This document shows positions 32,152 to 39,832 of a stretch of 39,965 nucleotides of DNA, in pieces. The stretch's first letter is position 1, and each line of letters begins with the position of its first letter. The notes below the pieces were generated by a model. The model was given only the letters and a program-made list of their open reading frames with translations. It made no database searches and was not told the DNA's origin. Source of the DNA: Arenimonas sp. GTDB lineage: Bacteria; Pseudomonadota; Gammaproteobacteria; Xanthomonadales; Xanthomonadaceae. The stretch spans positions 1 through 39,965 of the forward strand of contig JAPLSJ010000081.1 of the NCBI GenBank assembly GCA_026398695.1. The letters run 5' to 3'. The position numbers and the translations under genes are program-made.

Positions 32152-32937
32152 ATGGAACCCCAGACCCAGGCGCGCTTCGCCGGAATCGACCGACTTTACG
32201 GCGTGGGCTCCGCCGCGCGCCTGGCCCAGTCCCAGGCCTGCGTGGTCGGGCTGGGCGGCGTGGGCTCGTGGGCCGTGGAGTCCCTGGCCCGCAGCGGCGT
32301 CGGGCGGCTGGTGCTGATCGACGCCGACGACATCTGCGTGAGCAACACCAACCGCCAGCTGCACGCGCTGGACGGCCAGTTCGGCCGCGGCAAGGGCGAG
32401 GTCCTGGCAGAGCGCTGCCGGGCCATCAATCCCGACATCCAGGTCGAGGTGATCGCTGATTTCCTCACGCCGGCCAACCTCGAGTCGCTGTTGGACCGGG
32501 GCCACCACGTGGTGCTCGACGCCTGCGACAGCTTCCGCAGCAAGCTCGGCATGATCGCCTGGTGCCGGCGCCGCAAGCTGCCGGTGATCGTGTGCGGCTC
32601 GGCCGGCGGCCGCACCGACCCCACCCTGGTGCGCGTGCGCGACCTCTCGCGCACCGAACAGGACGCCCTGTTGGCCCTGGTCCGCAAGCACCTGCGCTCG
32701 GGCTTCCATTTCCCGCGCAACCCCGACCGCTACTTCGGCGTGCCGGCGGTGTATTCGCTGGAGAACGTGAAGTACCCGCAGCGCGACGGCAGCGTCTGCG
32801 GCGTGCGGCCCCAGCTGGGCGCGGACGAATCGCTCAAGCTCGACTGCGGTGCCGGCCTGGGCGCCGCCACGCACGTCACCGGCACCTTCGGCTTCGCCAT
32901 GGCCGGCAAGGCCATCGAGCTGCTGCTCAAGCGCTGA
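32152..32937 (+). CDS. tcdA: tRNA threonylcarbamoyladenosine dehydratase TcdA
   Basis: A 261-residue E1-like enzyme that uses ATP to cyclise t6A37 of tRNA to ct6A. The nucleotide-binding motif is VVGLGGVGSWAVESLARSG (residues 31-49), then the adenylate-site DADDICVSNTNRQL (57-70) and the DACDSFRSK loop. The C-terminal VKYPQRDGSVCGVRPQLG segment and TGTFGFAMAGKAIE helix match TcdA/CsdL. The usual sulfur-shuttle partners csdA and csdE are not adjacent. It is probably translated from a leaderless mRNA. Its last 11 bases overlap the convergent tatD gene. Confidence 0.92.
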   Translation: MEPQTQARFAGIDRLYGVGSAARLAQSQACVVGLGGVGSWAVESLARSGVGRLVLIDADDICVSNTNRQLHALDGQFGRGKGEVLAERCRAINPDIQVEVIADFLTPANLESLLDRGHHVVLDACDSFRSKLGMIAWCRRRKLPVIVCGSAGGRTDPTLVRVRDLSRTEQDALLALVRKHLRSGFHFPRNPDRYFGVPAVYSLENVKYPQRDGSVCGVRPQLGADESLKLDCGAGLGAATHVTGTFGFAMAGKAIELLLKR

Positions 32938-33706
32938 GCGGCGGGGCACCGAACAAACGTGAGGCATTGGCCGTGGTCGCCGCGGCCAGCGCCTCGGGCG
33001 CCATGCCGCGCAGTCCGGCCACCACGGCCAGCACTTCGGGCAGGTAGCCGGGCTCGTTGCGTTCGCCGCGATGGCCCGCGCCGGGCTGGTCGGGGGCATC
33101 GGTTTCCAGCAGCAGCCATTCGATCGGCATCGACGCCACGGTGCGCCTCAGGCGCTGCGCGCGTTCGAAGGTCACCGGGCCGCCGATGCCCAGGTGGAAA
33201 CCCAGCCCGAACAGCTGGCGCGCCTGTTCCTCGCTGCCCGACCAGCTGTGCACCACGCCGCGCAGCCCACCGATGCGCCGCAGCGCGGCGATTACTTCGT
33301 CCACGGCGCGGCGGGCGTGCAGCACCACCGGCAGGTCGAATTCCCGCGCCAGCTCCAGCTGGCGCAGGAAGTACCCGCGCTGGGCGTCGGGATCCAGGCC
33401 GGCCACGAAATGGTCCAACCCGCATTCCCCGACCGCCGCCGGGCGTTCGTCGGCCAGCCATTGCGCCAGGTCGTCCAGGTGCGACGGCCGGTGCCGGTCC
33501 AGGAACATCGGGTGCAGGCCGTAGGCGGGGCGCAGGCCGGGGTCGGCGGCGCACAGGTCGCGCAGCTTCTCCCAGCCGGCCCGGTCCACCGCCGGCACCA
33601 GCTGCCGGCGCACGCCGGCCGCGCGGGCCCGGGCGATCACGCCGGGGCGATCGGGGTCGAACTCCGGGGCGTCGAGGTGGCAGTGGCTGTCGTAGAGATC
33701 GGTCAT
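32927..33706 (-). CDS. tatD: TatD-family metal-dependent hydrolase (DNase)
   Basis: A 259-residue TIM-barrel metallohydrolase. Metal ligands are H8 and H10 in DSHCHLD, the glutamate in VGECGLDHF, histidines in PVVLHARRA and GVVHSWSG, and the aspartate in LLLETDAPDQPG. TatD proteins act as 3'-5' exonucleases in DNA repair or turnover. The gene overlaps the upstream DUF6116 gene by four bases (ATGA), so the pair is translationally coupled. Its 3' end overlaps tcdA by 11 bp. It could equally be a YcfH- or YjjV-type paralogue. Confidence 0.92.
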   Translation of the reverse strand: MTDLYDSHCHLDAPEFDPDRPGVIARARAAGVRRQLVPAVDRAGWEKLRDLCAADPGLRPAYGLHPMFLDRHRPSHLDDLAQWLADERPAAVGECGLDHFVAGLDPDAQRGYFLRQLELAREFDLPVVLHARRAVDEVIAALRRIGGLRGVVHSWSGSEEQARQLFGLGFHLGIGGPVTFERAQRLRRTVASMPIEWLLLETDAPDQPGAGHRGERNEPGYLPEVLAVVAGLRGMAPEALAAATTANASRLFGAPPLSA

Positions 33707-33948
33707 TCCCGGCGCGATTCACCGTCGATGGTCACGCCGGTGCGCTCGGGCTCCGCAGGCGTCTCCTTGCGCGTCTTCCAGGTGGCCAGCATCAGGGTCA
33801 GCAGGCCCATCACGATCTCGTCGATCAAGGGCAGCGGGTCGGGGATGATCATGTTGATCGCCCACAGCCCCAGGGTGATGAAGAACAGGGTGGGGAACTT
33901 GAGGCGGCTGGCGAACCCCATCAGCGGGCCGGTGGCGGGGTTGGGCAT
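33703..33948 (-). CDS. DUF6116-like small membrane protein
   Basis: An 81-residue protein with a basic N-terminus (FASRLKF). Two hydrophobic helices follow: TLFFITLGLWAINMIIP and an acidic-bordered LIDEIVMGLLTLMLATW. The tail is charged. The shape fits the DUF6116 family I recall from xanthomonads; function unknown. GGAG six bases upstream supports the start at 33948. It forms a two-gene operon with tatD through an ATGA overlap. Confidence 0.75.
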   Translation of the reverse strand: MPNPATGPLMGFASRLKFPTLFFITLGLWAINMIIPDPLPLIDEIVMGLLTLMLATWKTRKETPAEPERTGVTIDGESRRE

Positions 33949-34090
33949 GGCGGGGCTCCGGTTGGGAATGTGGCGCCGGGAAAAGTAGCATGGGCTTGCG
34001 CCACCCCGCTTCGGGCATCGTTCAGGCTGGCGGGGACACTCTCCACGCTGCGCAGGCGGGGAACCGCCGCCAAACCAGAGGATCCACACC

Positions 34091-34780
34091 ATGAACAAGA
34101 CCGTATTGGCCGTGCTGGCCGGAATGCTCGCCGGTGGTGGCGCCATCGCCGCCTACCAGACTTTTTCCACGCCGTATGCCGAGGTGGTGTCGTCCACCCC
34201 GATCACCGAGACGCAGCCGGTTTACGGCGACGTGATTTCCTCGGTTGCCGTCACCGAGATGCGCACCGGTTCGCGCGAGGTTTGTGAGGACCAGGTGGTC
34301 GAGAAGCGCCGCGAAGAGCGCTTCGGCGACAAGGATGGAATGGTGGTGGGCGCCCTCGTCGGCGGCCTGCTGGGCAACCAGGTGGGCGGCGGCAGCGGCA
34401 AGAAGGTCGCCACCGTGGCCGGCGCCGTGGGCGGCGCCTACGCGGGCCGCGAGATCGACCGCCGCCACACCGGCGGCCAGAAGTACACCGAAGTCGAGCA
34501 GGTCTGCCGCACGGTCACCGAGCCGCGTGAAGAAGTGATCGGCTACGACGTCGAGTACCGCAGCGACGGCCAGGTGGCCCGCAAGCGCCTCGACGAGAAG
34601 CCGGGCGAGCAGATCCTGCTGGGCGAAAAGGAAGTGGTCGTGGGCTACGACGTCACGTGGAGCTACGACGGCCAGACCGGCAACCTGATGATGGACCAGG
34701 ACCCGGGCGACCGCCTGCCGATCAAGGACGGCGTGATCGTGGTGGACAGCGGCGACAGCGTGGCGCCGCCGCAGGGCTGA
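34091..34780 (+). CDS. Glycine-zipper 2TM domain envelope protein
   Basis: A 229-residue protein. The N-terminus (MNKTVLAVLAGMLAGGGAIAAYQTF) is a signal anchor or uncleaved signal with no lipobox. The glycine zipper is at about residues 84-122 (MVVGALVGGLLGNQVGGGSGKK, then ATVAGAVGGAYAGREID). Two cysteines flank it (REVCED and EQVCRTV), and the C-terminal half contains two similar beta segments (GYDVEYRSDGQ and GYDVTWSYDGQTG). It belongs to the same broad family as the lipoprotein at 31556 but is not a simple copy. TAGCAT near 33987 is a possible -10. A terminator hairpin follows. Confidence 0.83.
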   Translation: MNKTVLAVLAGMLAGGGAIAAYQTFSTPYAEVVSSTPITETQPVYGDVISSVAVTEMRTGSREVCEDQVVEKRREERFGDKDGMVVGALVGGLLGNQVGGGSGKKVATVAGAVGGAYAGREIDRRHTGGQKYTEVEQVCRTVTEPREEVIGYDVEYRSDGQVARKRLDEKPGEQILLGEKEVVVGYDVTWSYDGQTGNLMMDQDPGDRLPIKDGVIVVDSGDSVAPPQG

Positions 34781-34803
34781 GCCCTCCCGCCCGCGCGACC
34801 CGG

Positions 34804-34829
34804 AAGGGCCGGCCATGCCGGCCCTTCTT
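34804..34829 (+). terminator. Terminator hairpin after the glycine-zipper gene
   Basis: AAGGGCCGGC (34804-34813) pairs with GCCGGCCCTT (34817-34826), loop CAT, followed by CTTCGTT, a weak T-tract. Confidence 0.7.
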
Positions 34830-34904
34830 CGTTCCGGGCCCCGTACGGGTGCGTCTGCCGGCGTCATCACGCCATGCAGGCTGCCGCGAAGGGGCAGGGC
34901 AGGC

Positions 34905-34910
34905 TAAAAT
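34905..34910 (+). promoter_or_regulatory. -10 box of gcdH
   Basis: TAAAAT followed by GCCGCCC, ending 33 bases before the ATG at 34944. CTGCCG at 34881-34886 is a weak -35 with an 18-base spacer. Confidence 0.45.
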
Positions 34911-34943
34911 GCCGCCCTTCCCGCCGACCGCAGACCGATCCCC

Positions 34944-36107
34944 ATGGCCCTGAACCCCACCGACCTCTTCGATATCCGCAGCCTGCTCACCGAAGAGGAG
35001 CGCATGATCCAGGACAGCGTCGCGCGCTTCACCGACGAACGCGTGCTGCCGATCATCGGCGACTGCTTCGACCAGGGCCGCTTCCCCAAGGAGCTGGTGC
35101 CCGAGATCGCGGCCATGGGCCTGCTGGGTTCCTCGCTGCCCGAGAAGTACGGCTGCGCCAACCTCAACGCGGTCAGCTACGGCCTGATCTGCATGGAGCT
35201 CGAGCGCGGTGACTCCGGCATCCGCAGCTTCGTCTCGGTGCAGAGCTCGCTGTGCATGTACCCGATCTTCGCCTACGGCACCGAAGAGCAGCGCATGAAG
35301 TACCTGCCGGGCATGGCCCGCGGCGAAATCATCGGCTGCTTCGGCCTGACCGAGCCGCACGGCGGCTCCGACCCGGCCAACATGAAGACCACCGCCAAGA
35401 AGGACGGCGGCGACTGGGTGATCAACGGCGCCAAGATGTGGATCACCAACGGCAACCTGGCCGACATCGCCATCGTCTGGGCGATGACCGAAGACGGCAT
35501 CCAGGGCTTCATCGTCGAGAAGGGCACCAAGGGCTTCGCGGCGCAGGAAGTGCACAAGAAGATGAGCCTGCGCGCCTCGGTCACCTCGGCGCTGTTCTTC
35601 GACGAAGTGCGCGTGCCCGACAGCCAGCGCCTGCCGAACGTGAAGGGCCTCAAGGGCCCGCTGGGCTGCCTGACGCAGGCCCGCTACGGCATCACCTGGG
35701 GCCCGATCGGCGCCGCCATCGCCAGCTACACCTCGGCGCTGGAGTATTCCAAGACCCGCATCCTGTTCAACCGCCCGATCGCCGCCACCCAGGCCGTGCA
35801 GCTCAAGCTGGCCGAAATGGCCCGCCGCATCACGCTGGCGCAGCTGCTGAGCCTGCAGCTGGGCCGCCTGAAGGACCTGGGCCAGATGCAGCCGGCGCAG
35901 GTGTCGCTGGCCAAGTGGAACAACTGCCGCATCGCGCTGGACATCAGCCGCGAGGCGCGCGACATCCTGGGCGGCGCCGGCATCACCACCGAGCACCCGC
36001 CGATCCGCCACGCGCTCAACCTCGAGTCCGTCATCACCTACGAAGGCACCGAAACGGTGCACCAGCTGGTGATCGGTCGCGAAGTCACCGGCATCAACGC
36101 CTTCTGA
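34944..36107 (+). CDS. gcdH: Glutaryl-CoA dehydrogenase
   Basis: A 387-residue FAD acyl-CoA dehydrogenase that converts glutaryl-CoA to crotonyl-CoA in lysine and tryptophan breakdown. The substrate-recognition arginine is R94 in IRSFVSVQSS, a motif specific to glutaryl-CoA dehydrogenases. The catalytic base is E367 in TYEGTETVHQLV. FAD-binding segments CFGLTEPHGGSDP and MWITNG are present. Length and motif positions match the family. It has its own promoter box and is followed nine bases later by a GNAT gene and then the E1 gene in the same direction, which suggests one catabolic transcript. Confidence 0.92.
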   Translation: MALNPTDLFDIRSLLTEEERMIQDSVARFTDERVLPIIGDCFDQGRFPKELVPEIAAMGLLGSSLPEKYGCANLNAVSYGLICMELERGDSGIRSFVSVQSSLCMYPIFAYGTEEQRMKYLPGMARGEIIGCFGLTEPHGGSDPANMKTTAKKDGGDWVINGAKMWITNGNLADIAIVWAMTEDGIQGFIVEKGTKGFAAQEVHKKMSLRASVTSALFFDEVRVPDSQRLPNVKGLKGPLGCLTQARYGITWGPIGAAIASYTSALEYSKTRILFNRPIAATQAVQLKLAEMARRITLAQLLSLQLGRLKDLGQMQPAQVSLAKWNNCRIALDISREARDILGGAGITTEHPPIRHALNLESVITYEGTETVHQLVIGREVTGINAF

Positions 36108-36116
36108 TCGCAAACC

Positions 36117-36692
36117 ATGGCCCTGGACGCCCTGCGCCTGGAAACGCCGCGGCTGCTGCTGCGGCCCACGCAGCTTGTCGACCTCGCGCCATGGACCGAA
36201 ATGATGCAGGACCCCGAAACCTGCCGGTTCATTGGCGGGGTCCAGCCGCCGTCGATGGCCTGGCGCACCTTCATGACGATGTTCGGCGCCTGGCGTGCCG
36301 AGGGCTTCGCCATGTTCTCGGTGCTCGAGCGCGACAGCGGGCGCTGGGTCGGCCGCTGCGGGCCGTGGTGCCCGCCGGGCTGGCCCGGCACGGAAGTCGG
36401 CTATTCGTTCCTGCGCGACACCTGGGGACGCGGCTACGCGACCGAGGCCGCCACTGCCGCCACCGACTGGGCCCTGCAGTCGCTGGGCTGGACCGAGGTC
36501 ATACAGACCATCGACCCTGAGAACACCGGATCACGCCGCGTCGCCGAGAAGCTCGGCGCCGTGCTTCGCGGCCCCGGAAAATTGCCGGCGCCGCACGACC
36601 ACGCCAAGGTCGAAATCTGGGGCCAGACCCGCGGCCAATGGCTTGCGCGCCGTGCCGCACCGGGGGCACTTCCCGCCTCCCAACCACGCTGA
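36117..36692 (+). CDS. GNAT-family N-acetyltransferase (RimJ/RimL-like)
   Basis: A 191-residue GNAT enzyme of the Acetyltransf_3 (RimJ/RimL) type. It begins with RLETPRLLLRPTQLVDLAPW. The acetyl-CoA pyrophosphate site is the RDTWGRGYATEA region (about 102-113), and the C-terminal NTGSRRVAEKLGAV motif is typical. The acceptor is unknown; small molecules or protein N-termini are possible. No Shine-Dalgarno is clear, and the nine-base gap from gcdH suggests translational coupling. The last part is Arg/Ala/Pro-rich and poorly conserved-looking. Confidence 0.85.
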   Translation: MALDALRLETPRLLLRPTQLVDLAPWTEMMQDPETCRFIGGVQPPSMAWRTFMTMFGAWRAEGFAMFSVLERDSGRWVGRCGPWCPPGWPGTEVGYSFLRDTWGRGYATEAATAATDWALQSLGWTEVIQTIDPENTGSRRVAEKLGAVLRGPGKLPAPHDHAKVEIWGQTRGQWLARRAAPGALPASQPR

Positions 36693-36709
36693 TCTTCTTC
36701 GAGAACCCC

Positions 36710-38977
36710 ATGTCCGCTGCAGCCCCGCTCATTCCCGCCCGCCAGAAAGACGTCAACCGCGCCAAGGTGTGCGACGACAACTTCACCGAGTTCGTCACGA
36801 ACTGGAGCGGCACCGTCGAGGCCCGCCCGGCGCCGCATGAAGCGGTGCTCGAGGGCAGCGCCTGCACGGCCGAGGATTTCCTGGCGCTGTTCGATTCGCA
36901 GCTGGCCTCGCGCCACCTCGACCTGATGGCGCGCGTGCTGCGCGTGCAGCAGAAGGTCTTCTACACCATCGGTTCGTCGGGGCACGAAGGCAACGCGATG
37001 GTCGCGCGCCTCACGCGCCACACCGACCCGGCGTTCCTGCACTACCGCTCCGGCGGCTTCATGGCCGAGCGCTTCCGCAAGCTGCCGGGCATGGACCCGG
37101 TGATGGATTCGGCGCTCAGCTTCGCCGCCAGCGCGGAAGACCCCATCTCGGGCGGCCGCCACAAGGTGTGGGGCAGCAAGCCGCTGTGGGTGCTGCCGCA
37201 GACCTCCACCATCGCATCGCACCTGCCCAAGGCCCTGGGCACGGCGATCGCGATCGAACAGGCGCGCCGCATCGGCCACGCGCTGCCCATCCCCGACGAT
37301 TCGATCGCCATCTGCTCGTTCGGCGACGCGTCCAGCAACCACGCCAGCGCCCAGACCGCGTTCAACACCGCGCAGTGGACCGCGTACCAGAAGCTGCCCG
37401 CGCCGGTGCTGTACGTGTGCGAGGACAACGGCATCGGCATCTCGGTGAAGACGCCGGGCGGCTGGATCGCCAACGCGTTCAAGGACCGCCACGGCCTGGA
37501 TTATTTCTACGCCGACGGCCTGGACATCGCCGAAGGCTACGGCCAGGTGCAGGCCGCGGTGGAGCACTGCCGCCGCACGCGCCGCCCGACCTTCCTGCAC
37601 CTGCGCACCACGCGCATCATGGGCCACGCCGGCACCGACTTCGAGATCGAGTGGCGCAGCTTCGAGGAGCTGATGGCGGTGGAGGCGAGCGATCCGCTGC
37701 TGCGTTCGGCGCAGATCGCGCTGCAGTCGGGCCTGATGGGCAAGGACGAACTGCTGGCGAAGTACGAAGCCATGCGCAAGCGCTGCTTCGCCGCCGCCGA
37801 TGAGGCCGACCGCAAGCCCAAGCTCACCGACCTGGCCGAAGTGATGCGCCCGCTGGCGCCGTACACGCCGGACAAGGTCTACGCCGAAACCGCCCGCAGC
37901 GACTACGCCGGCAAGCGCCTCGCCGTGTTCGGCAGCGAGGCGAAGCTGCCGGAGAACCAGCCGCCCAAACACCTGGCCATCCAGATCAACCAGGCCCTGC
38001 ACGACCTGTTCTGCAAGTACCCCGAGACGCTGCTGTTCGGCGAGGACGTGGCGCAGAAGGGCGGCGTGTACACGGTAACCAAGGGCCTGCACAAGGCGTT
38101 CAAGAACGCGCGCGTGTTCAACACCCTGCTCGACGAGACGATGATCCTGGGCCTGGCCCAGGGCTACGCCAACGTCGGCATGCTGCCCATGCCCGAGATC
38201 CAGTACCTGGCGTATTTCCACAACGCCTGCGACCAGATCCGCGGCGAAGCCTGCAGCCTGCAGTTCTTCAGCAACGGCCAGTACCGCAACCCGATGGTGA
38301 TGCGCATCGCGTCGCTGGGCTACCAGCGCGGCTTCGGCGGCCATTTCCACAACGACAACTCGATCACCGCGCTGCGCGACATCCCGGGCCTGCTGGTCGG
38401 CTGCCCCAGCCGCGGCGACGACGCGGCCACCATGCTGCGCACGATGATGGCGCTGGCCAAGGTCGATGGCCGCGTCTGCGCCTACCTCGAGCCCATCGCG
38501 CTGTACATGACGAAGGACCTTTACGAGGCCGGCGACGGCCAGTGGCTGACGGCCTACCCGCCGGTGCACGAATCCATGGTGGTGGGCGAAGAGCGCACCT
38601 ACTTCCCGGAAGCCCGCGACCTGGTGATCTTCAGCTTCGGCAACGGCGTGCCGATGAGCCTGCGTGCGGCGCGGGACATCGAGCGCAACCAGGGCTGGAA
38701 GGTGCGCGTGGTGGACCTGCGCTGGCTGCAGCCGCTCAACGCCGAGGCCATCGCCCGACACGCCGGGGAGTGCGACCGCATCCTGGTGGTGGACGAGGGA
38801 AGGCGTTCGGCCGGCGTGGGCGAGGGCATCATCACCGCGGTGGTGGAGGCCGGCCTGGGCGCCAAGCCCCTGCGCCGGGTGGTCGGCGAGGACACCTACA
38901 CCCCGCTGGCGGGCGCGGCTTTCCTGGTCATCCCGAGCGAGGCCGACATCGTCGCCATGGCCGCGCAACTGGCCTGA
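36710..38977 (+). CDS. 2-oxoacid dehydrogenase E1 component, fused alpha and beta subunits
   Basis: A 755-residue thiamine-diphosphate enzyme. The alpha part (about 1-400) has the GDAS motif at 205-208 and the partner CEDNGIGIS with N240, forming the ThDP-binding GDX~30N pattern. The beta part (from about 415) starts with a segment containing LLFGEDVAQKGGVY, followed by the transketolase C-terminal domain VVDLRWLQPLNAEAI. The alpha segment HYRSGGFMAERF resembles branched-chain 2-oxoacid dehydrogenases, which would make acyl-CoAs from Val, Leu and Ile oxo-acids. Fused E1s exist in Bacteroidetes and xanthomonads. No E2 or E3 is adjacent; substrate is inference. Confidence 0.87.
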   Translation: MSAAAPLIPARQKDVNRAKVCDDNFTEFVTNWSGTVEARPAPHEAVLEGSACTAEDFLALFDSQLASRHLDLMARVLRVQQKVFYTIGSSGHEGNAMVARLTRHTDPAFLHYRSGGFMAERFRKLPGMDPVMDSALSFAASAEDPISGGRHKVWGSKPLWVLPQTSTIASHLPKALGTAIAIEQARRIGHALPIPDDSIAICSFGDASSNHASAQTAFNTAQWTAYQKLPAPVLYVCEDNGIGISVKTPGGWIANAFKDRHGLDYFYADGLDIAEGYGQVQAAVEHCRRTRRPTFLHLRTTRIMGHAGTDFEIEWRSFEELMAVEASDPLLRSAQIALQSGLMGKDELLAKYEAMRKRCFAAADEADRKPKLTDLAEVMRPLAPYTPDKVYAETARSDYAGKRLAVFGSEAKLPENQPPKHLAIQINQALHDLFCKYPETLLFGEDVAQKGGVYTVTKGLHKAFKNARVFNTLLDETMILGLAQGYANVGMLPMPEIQYLAYFHNACDQIRGEACSLQFFSNGQYRNPMVMRIASLGYQRGFGGHFHNDNSITALRDIPGLLVGCPSRGDDAATMLRTMMALAKVDGRVCAYLEPIALYMTKDLYEAGDGQWLTAYPPVHESMVVGEERTYFPEARDLVIFSFGNGVPMSLRAARDIERNQGWKVRVVDLRWLQPLNAEAIARHAGECDRILVVDEGRRSAGVGEGIITAVVEAGLGAKPLRRVVGEDTYTPLAGAAFLVIPSEADIVAMAAQLA

Positions 38978-39021
38978 ACCCGTTGCTTGAAGCGATGAAT
39001 GACGGCCACGCCGGCTTCGCC

Positions 39022-39027
39022 TAGACT
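39022..39027 (+). promoter_or_regulatory. -10 box of the cyclase gene
   Basis: TAGACT ends eight bases before the ATG at 39036. The upstream GGCTTCGCC resembles the GGCTTCGGG upstream of the uup box. Short or absent leader. Confidence 0.35.
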
Positions 39028-39035
39028 CGGACCCA

Positions 39036-39602
39036 ATGAGCGCATCACGGCCCCAGACCATCCTCTTTGCCGACGTCAGCGGCAGCACGCGGCTGTTCGA
39101 GACCAAGGGTGACGTGGAGGCGCGCCGGCTGATCGCCGCGGTGCTCGAGGCGTTGACGCAGGTGTGCCGCCAGCACGGCGGCCGCGTCATCAAGACCATC
39201 GGCGACGAGATCATGTGCACGTTCCCGGGGGCGCTCAACGGCGTGCTGGCCGCCTGCGACATGCAGCGGCGCATGGGCCGCGACATCGACTTCGTTCGCG
39301 ACAGCCTGGCGGTGCGGATCGGCCTGCACCACGGCGACGCGCTGGAAGAGGAGGACGGCGACGTCTACGGCGACGCCGTGAACACCGCCGCGCGCATGGC
39401 CTCGCTGGCCAAGCGCGAGCAGGTGGTCACCACCGCCGCCACCTACGACAGCCTGTCGGGCAAGGTCCCCGAGGCGCGCAGCCTGGGCAAGGCCCGGGTC
39501 AGCGGCAAGCTGCTGCCCATCGAGATCGTCGACCTGGTCTGGCAGGAGGACACCTGCTTCAATACCGAGCGCTCGAGCGATGGAACGGCAGGCTGCCAGT
39601 GA
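39036..39602 (+). CDS. Class III adenylate/guanylate cyclase domain protein, atypical C-terminus
   Basis: A 188-residue protein with a nearly complete class III cyclase catalytic domain. Metal-binding aspartates are D13 (FADVSGST) and D57 (KTIGDEIM); the base-recognition K53 and D113 and transition-state N116 and R120 (DAVNTAARM) are present, so it should be active. The domain ends at IVDLVWQED (about residue 172). The last 16 residues (TCFNTERSSDGTAGCQ) look unrelated to the family and coincide with a fall in GC and changed codon use. I suspect the original C-terminus, perhaps an FHA domain, was replaced or lost. Its stop overlaps the next ATG (TGATG). Confidence 0.8.
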   Translation: MSASRPQTILFADVSGSTRLFETKGDVEARRLIAAVLEALTQVCRQHGGRVIKTIGDEIMCTFPGALNGVLAACDMQRRMGRDIDFVRDSLAVRIGLHHGDALEEEDGDVYGDAVNTAARMASLAKREQVVTTAATYDSLSGKVPEARSLGKARVSGKLLPIEIVDLVWQEDTCFNTERSSDGTAGCQ

Positions 39603-39832
39603 TGAATGGCGGCGGTGCAATGCCGATGCTCACGTTCGACATCGACAAACTCGGTAAGGGTGGCGACGAGGACGAGAAGAAGCTGCTCGAGCTCTTGGGT
39701 CAGGAAGAAGAAATGGAAAAGCGCGACGCGAAAGCGGCGAAGGACGCCAAAGAGGTGAGCGACGCGGAGCTCAAGGCTGTGAAGGATGCGGCCGCTGCTG
39801 CAAAGGCTGAAAAGGCCGCGCCGAAGCCGTGA
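39602..39832 (+). CDS. Charged 76-aa protein of unknown function, possibly a truncated 3' end
   Basis: A 76-residue protein I do not recognise: MNGGGAMPMLTFDIDKLG, then a Glu/Lys/Asp-rich helix (about 20-60) and an Ala/Lys-rich tail ending APKP. It is likely one long charged helix. The frame stays open upstream without a stop across the composition change near 39.55 kb, so it could be the 3' end of a larger gene cut at a junction. It uses AAA, TTG and other AT-rich codons rarer in neighbours. The ATG overlaps the cyclase TGA. It abuts the next convergent gene with no spacer. Confidence 0.45.
   Translation: MNGGGAMPMLTFDIDKLGKGGDEDEKKLLELLGQEEEMEKRDAKAAKDAKEVSDAELKAVKDAAAAAKAEKAAPKP

Noticed and set aside
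36434..39286. A very long minus-strand open frame opposite the E1 gene
   Set aside because: It mirrors the plus-strand E1, which has clear ThDP and transketolase motifs. Its translation is Arg/His/Gln-rich low complexity with no domain, a usual by-product of high GC.
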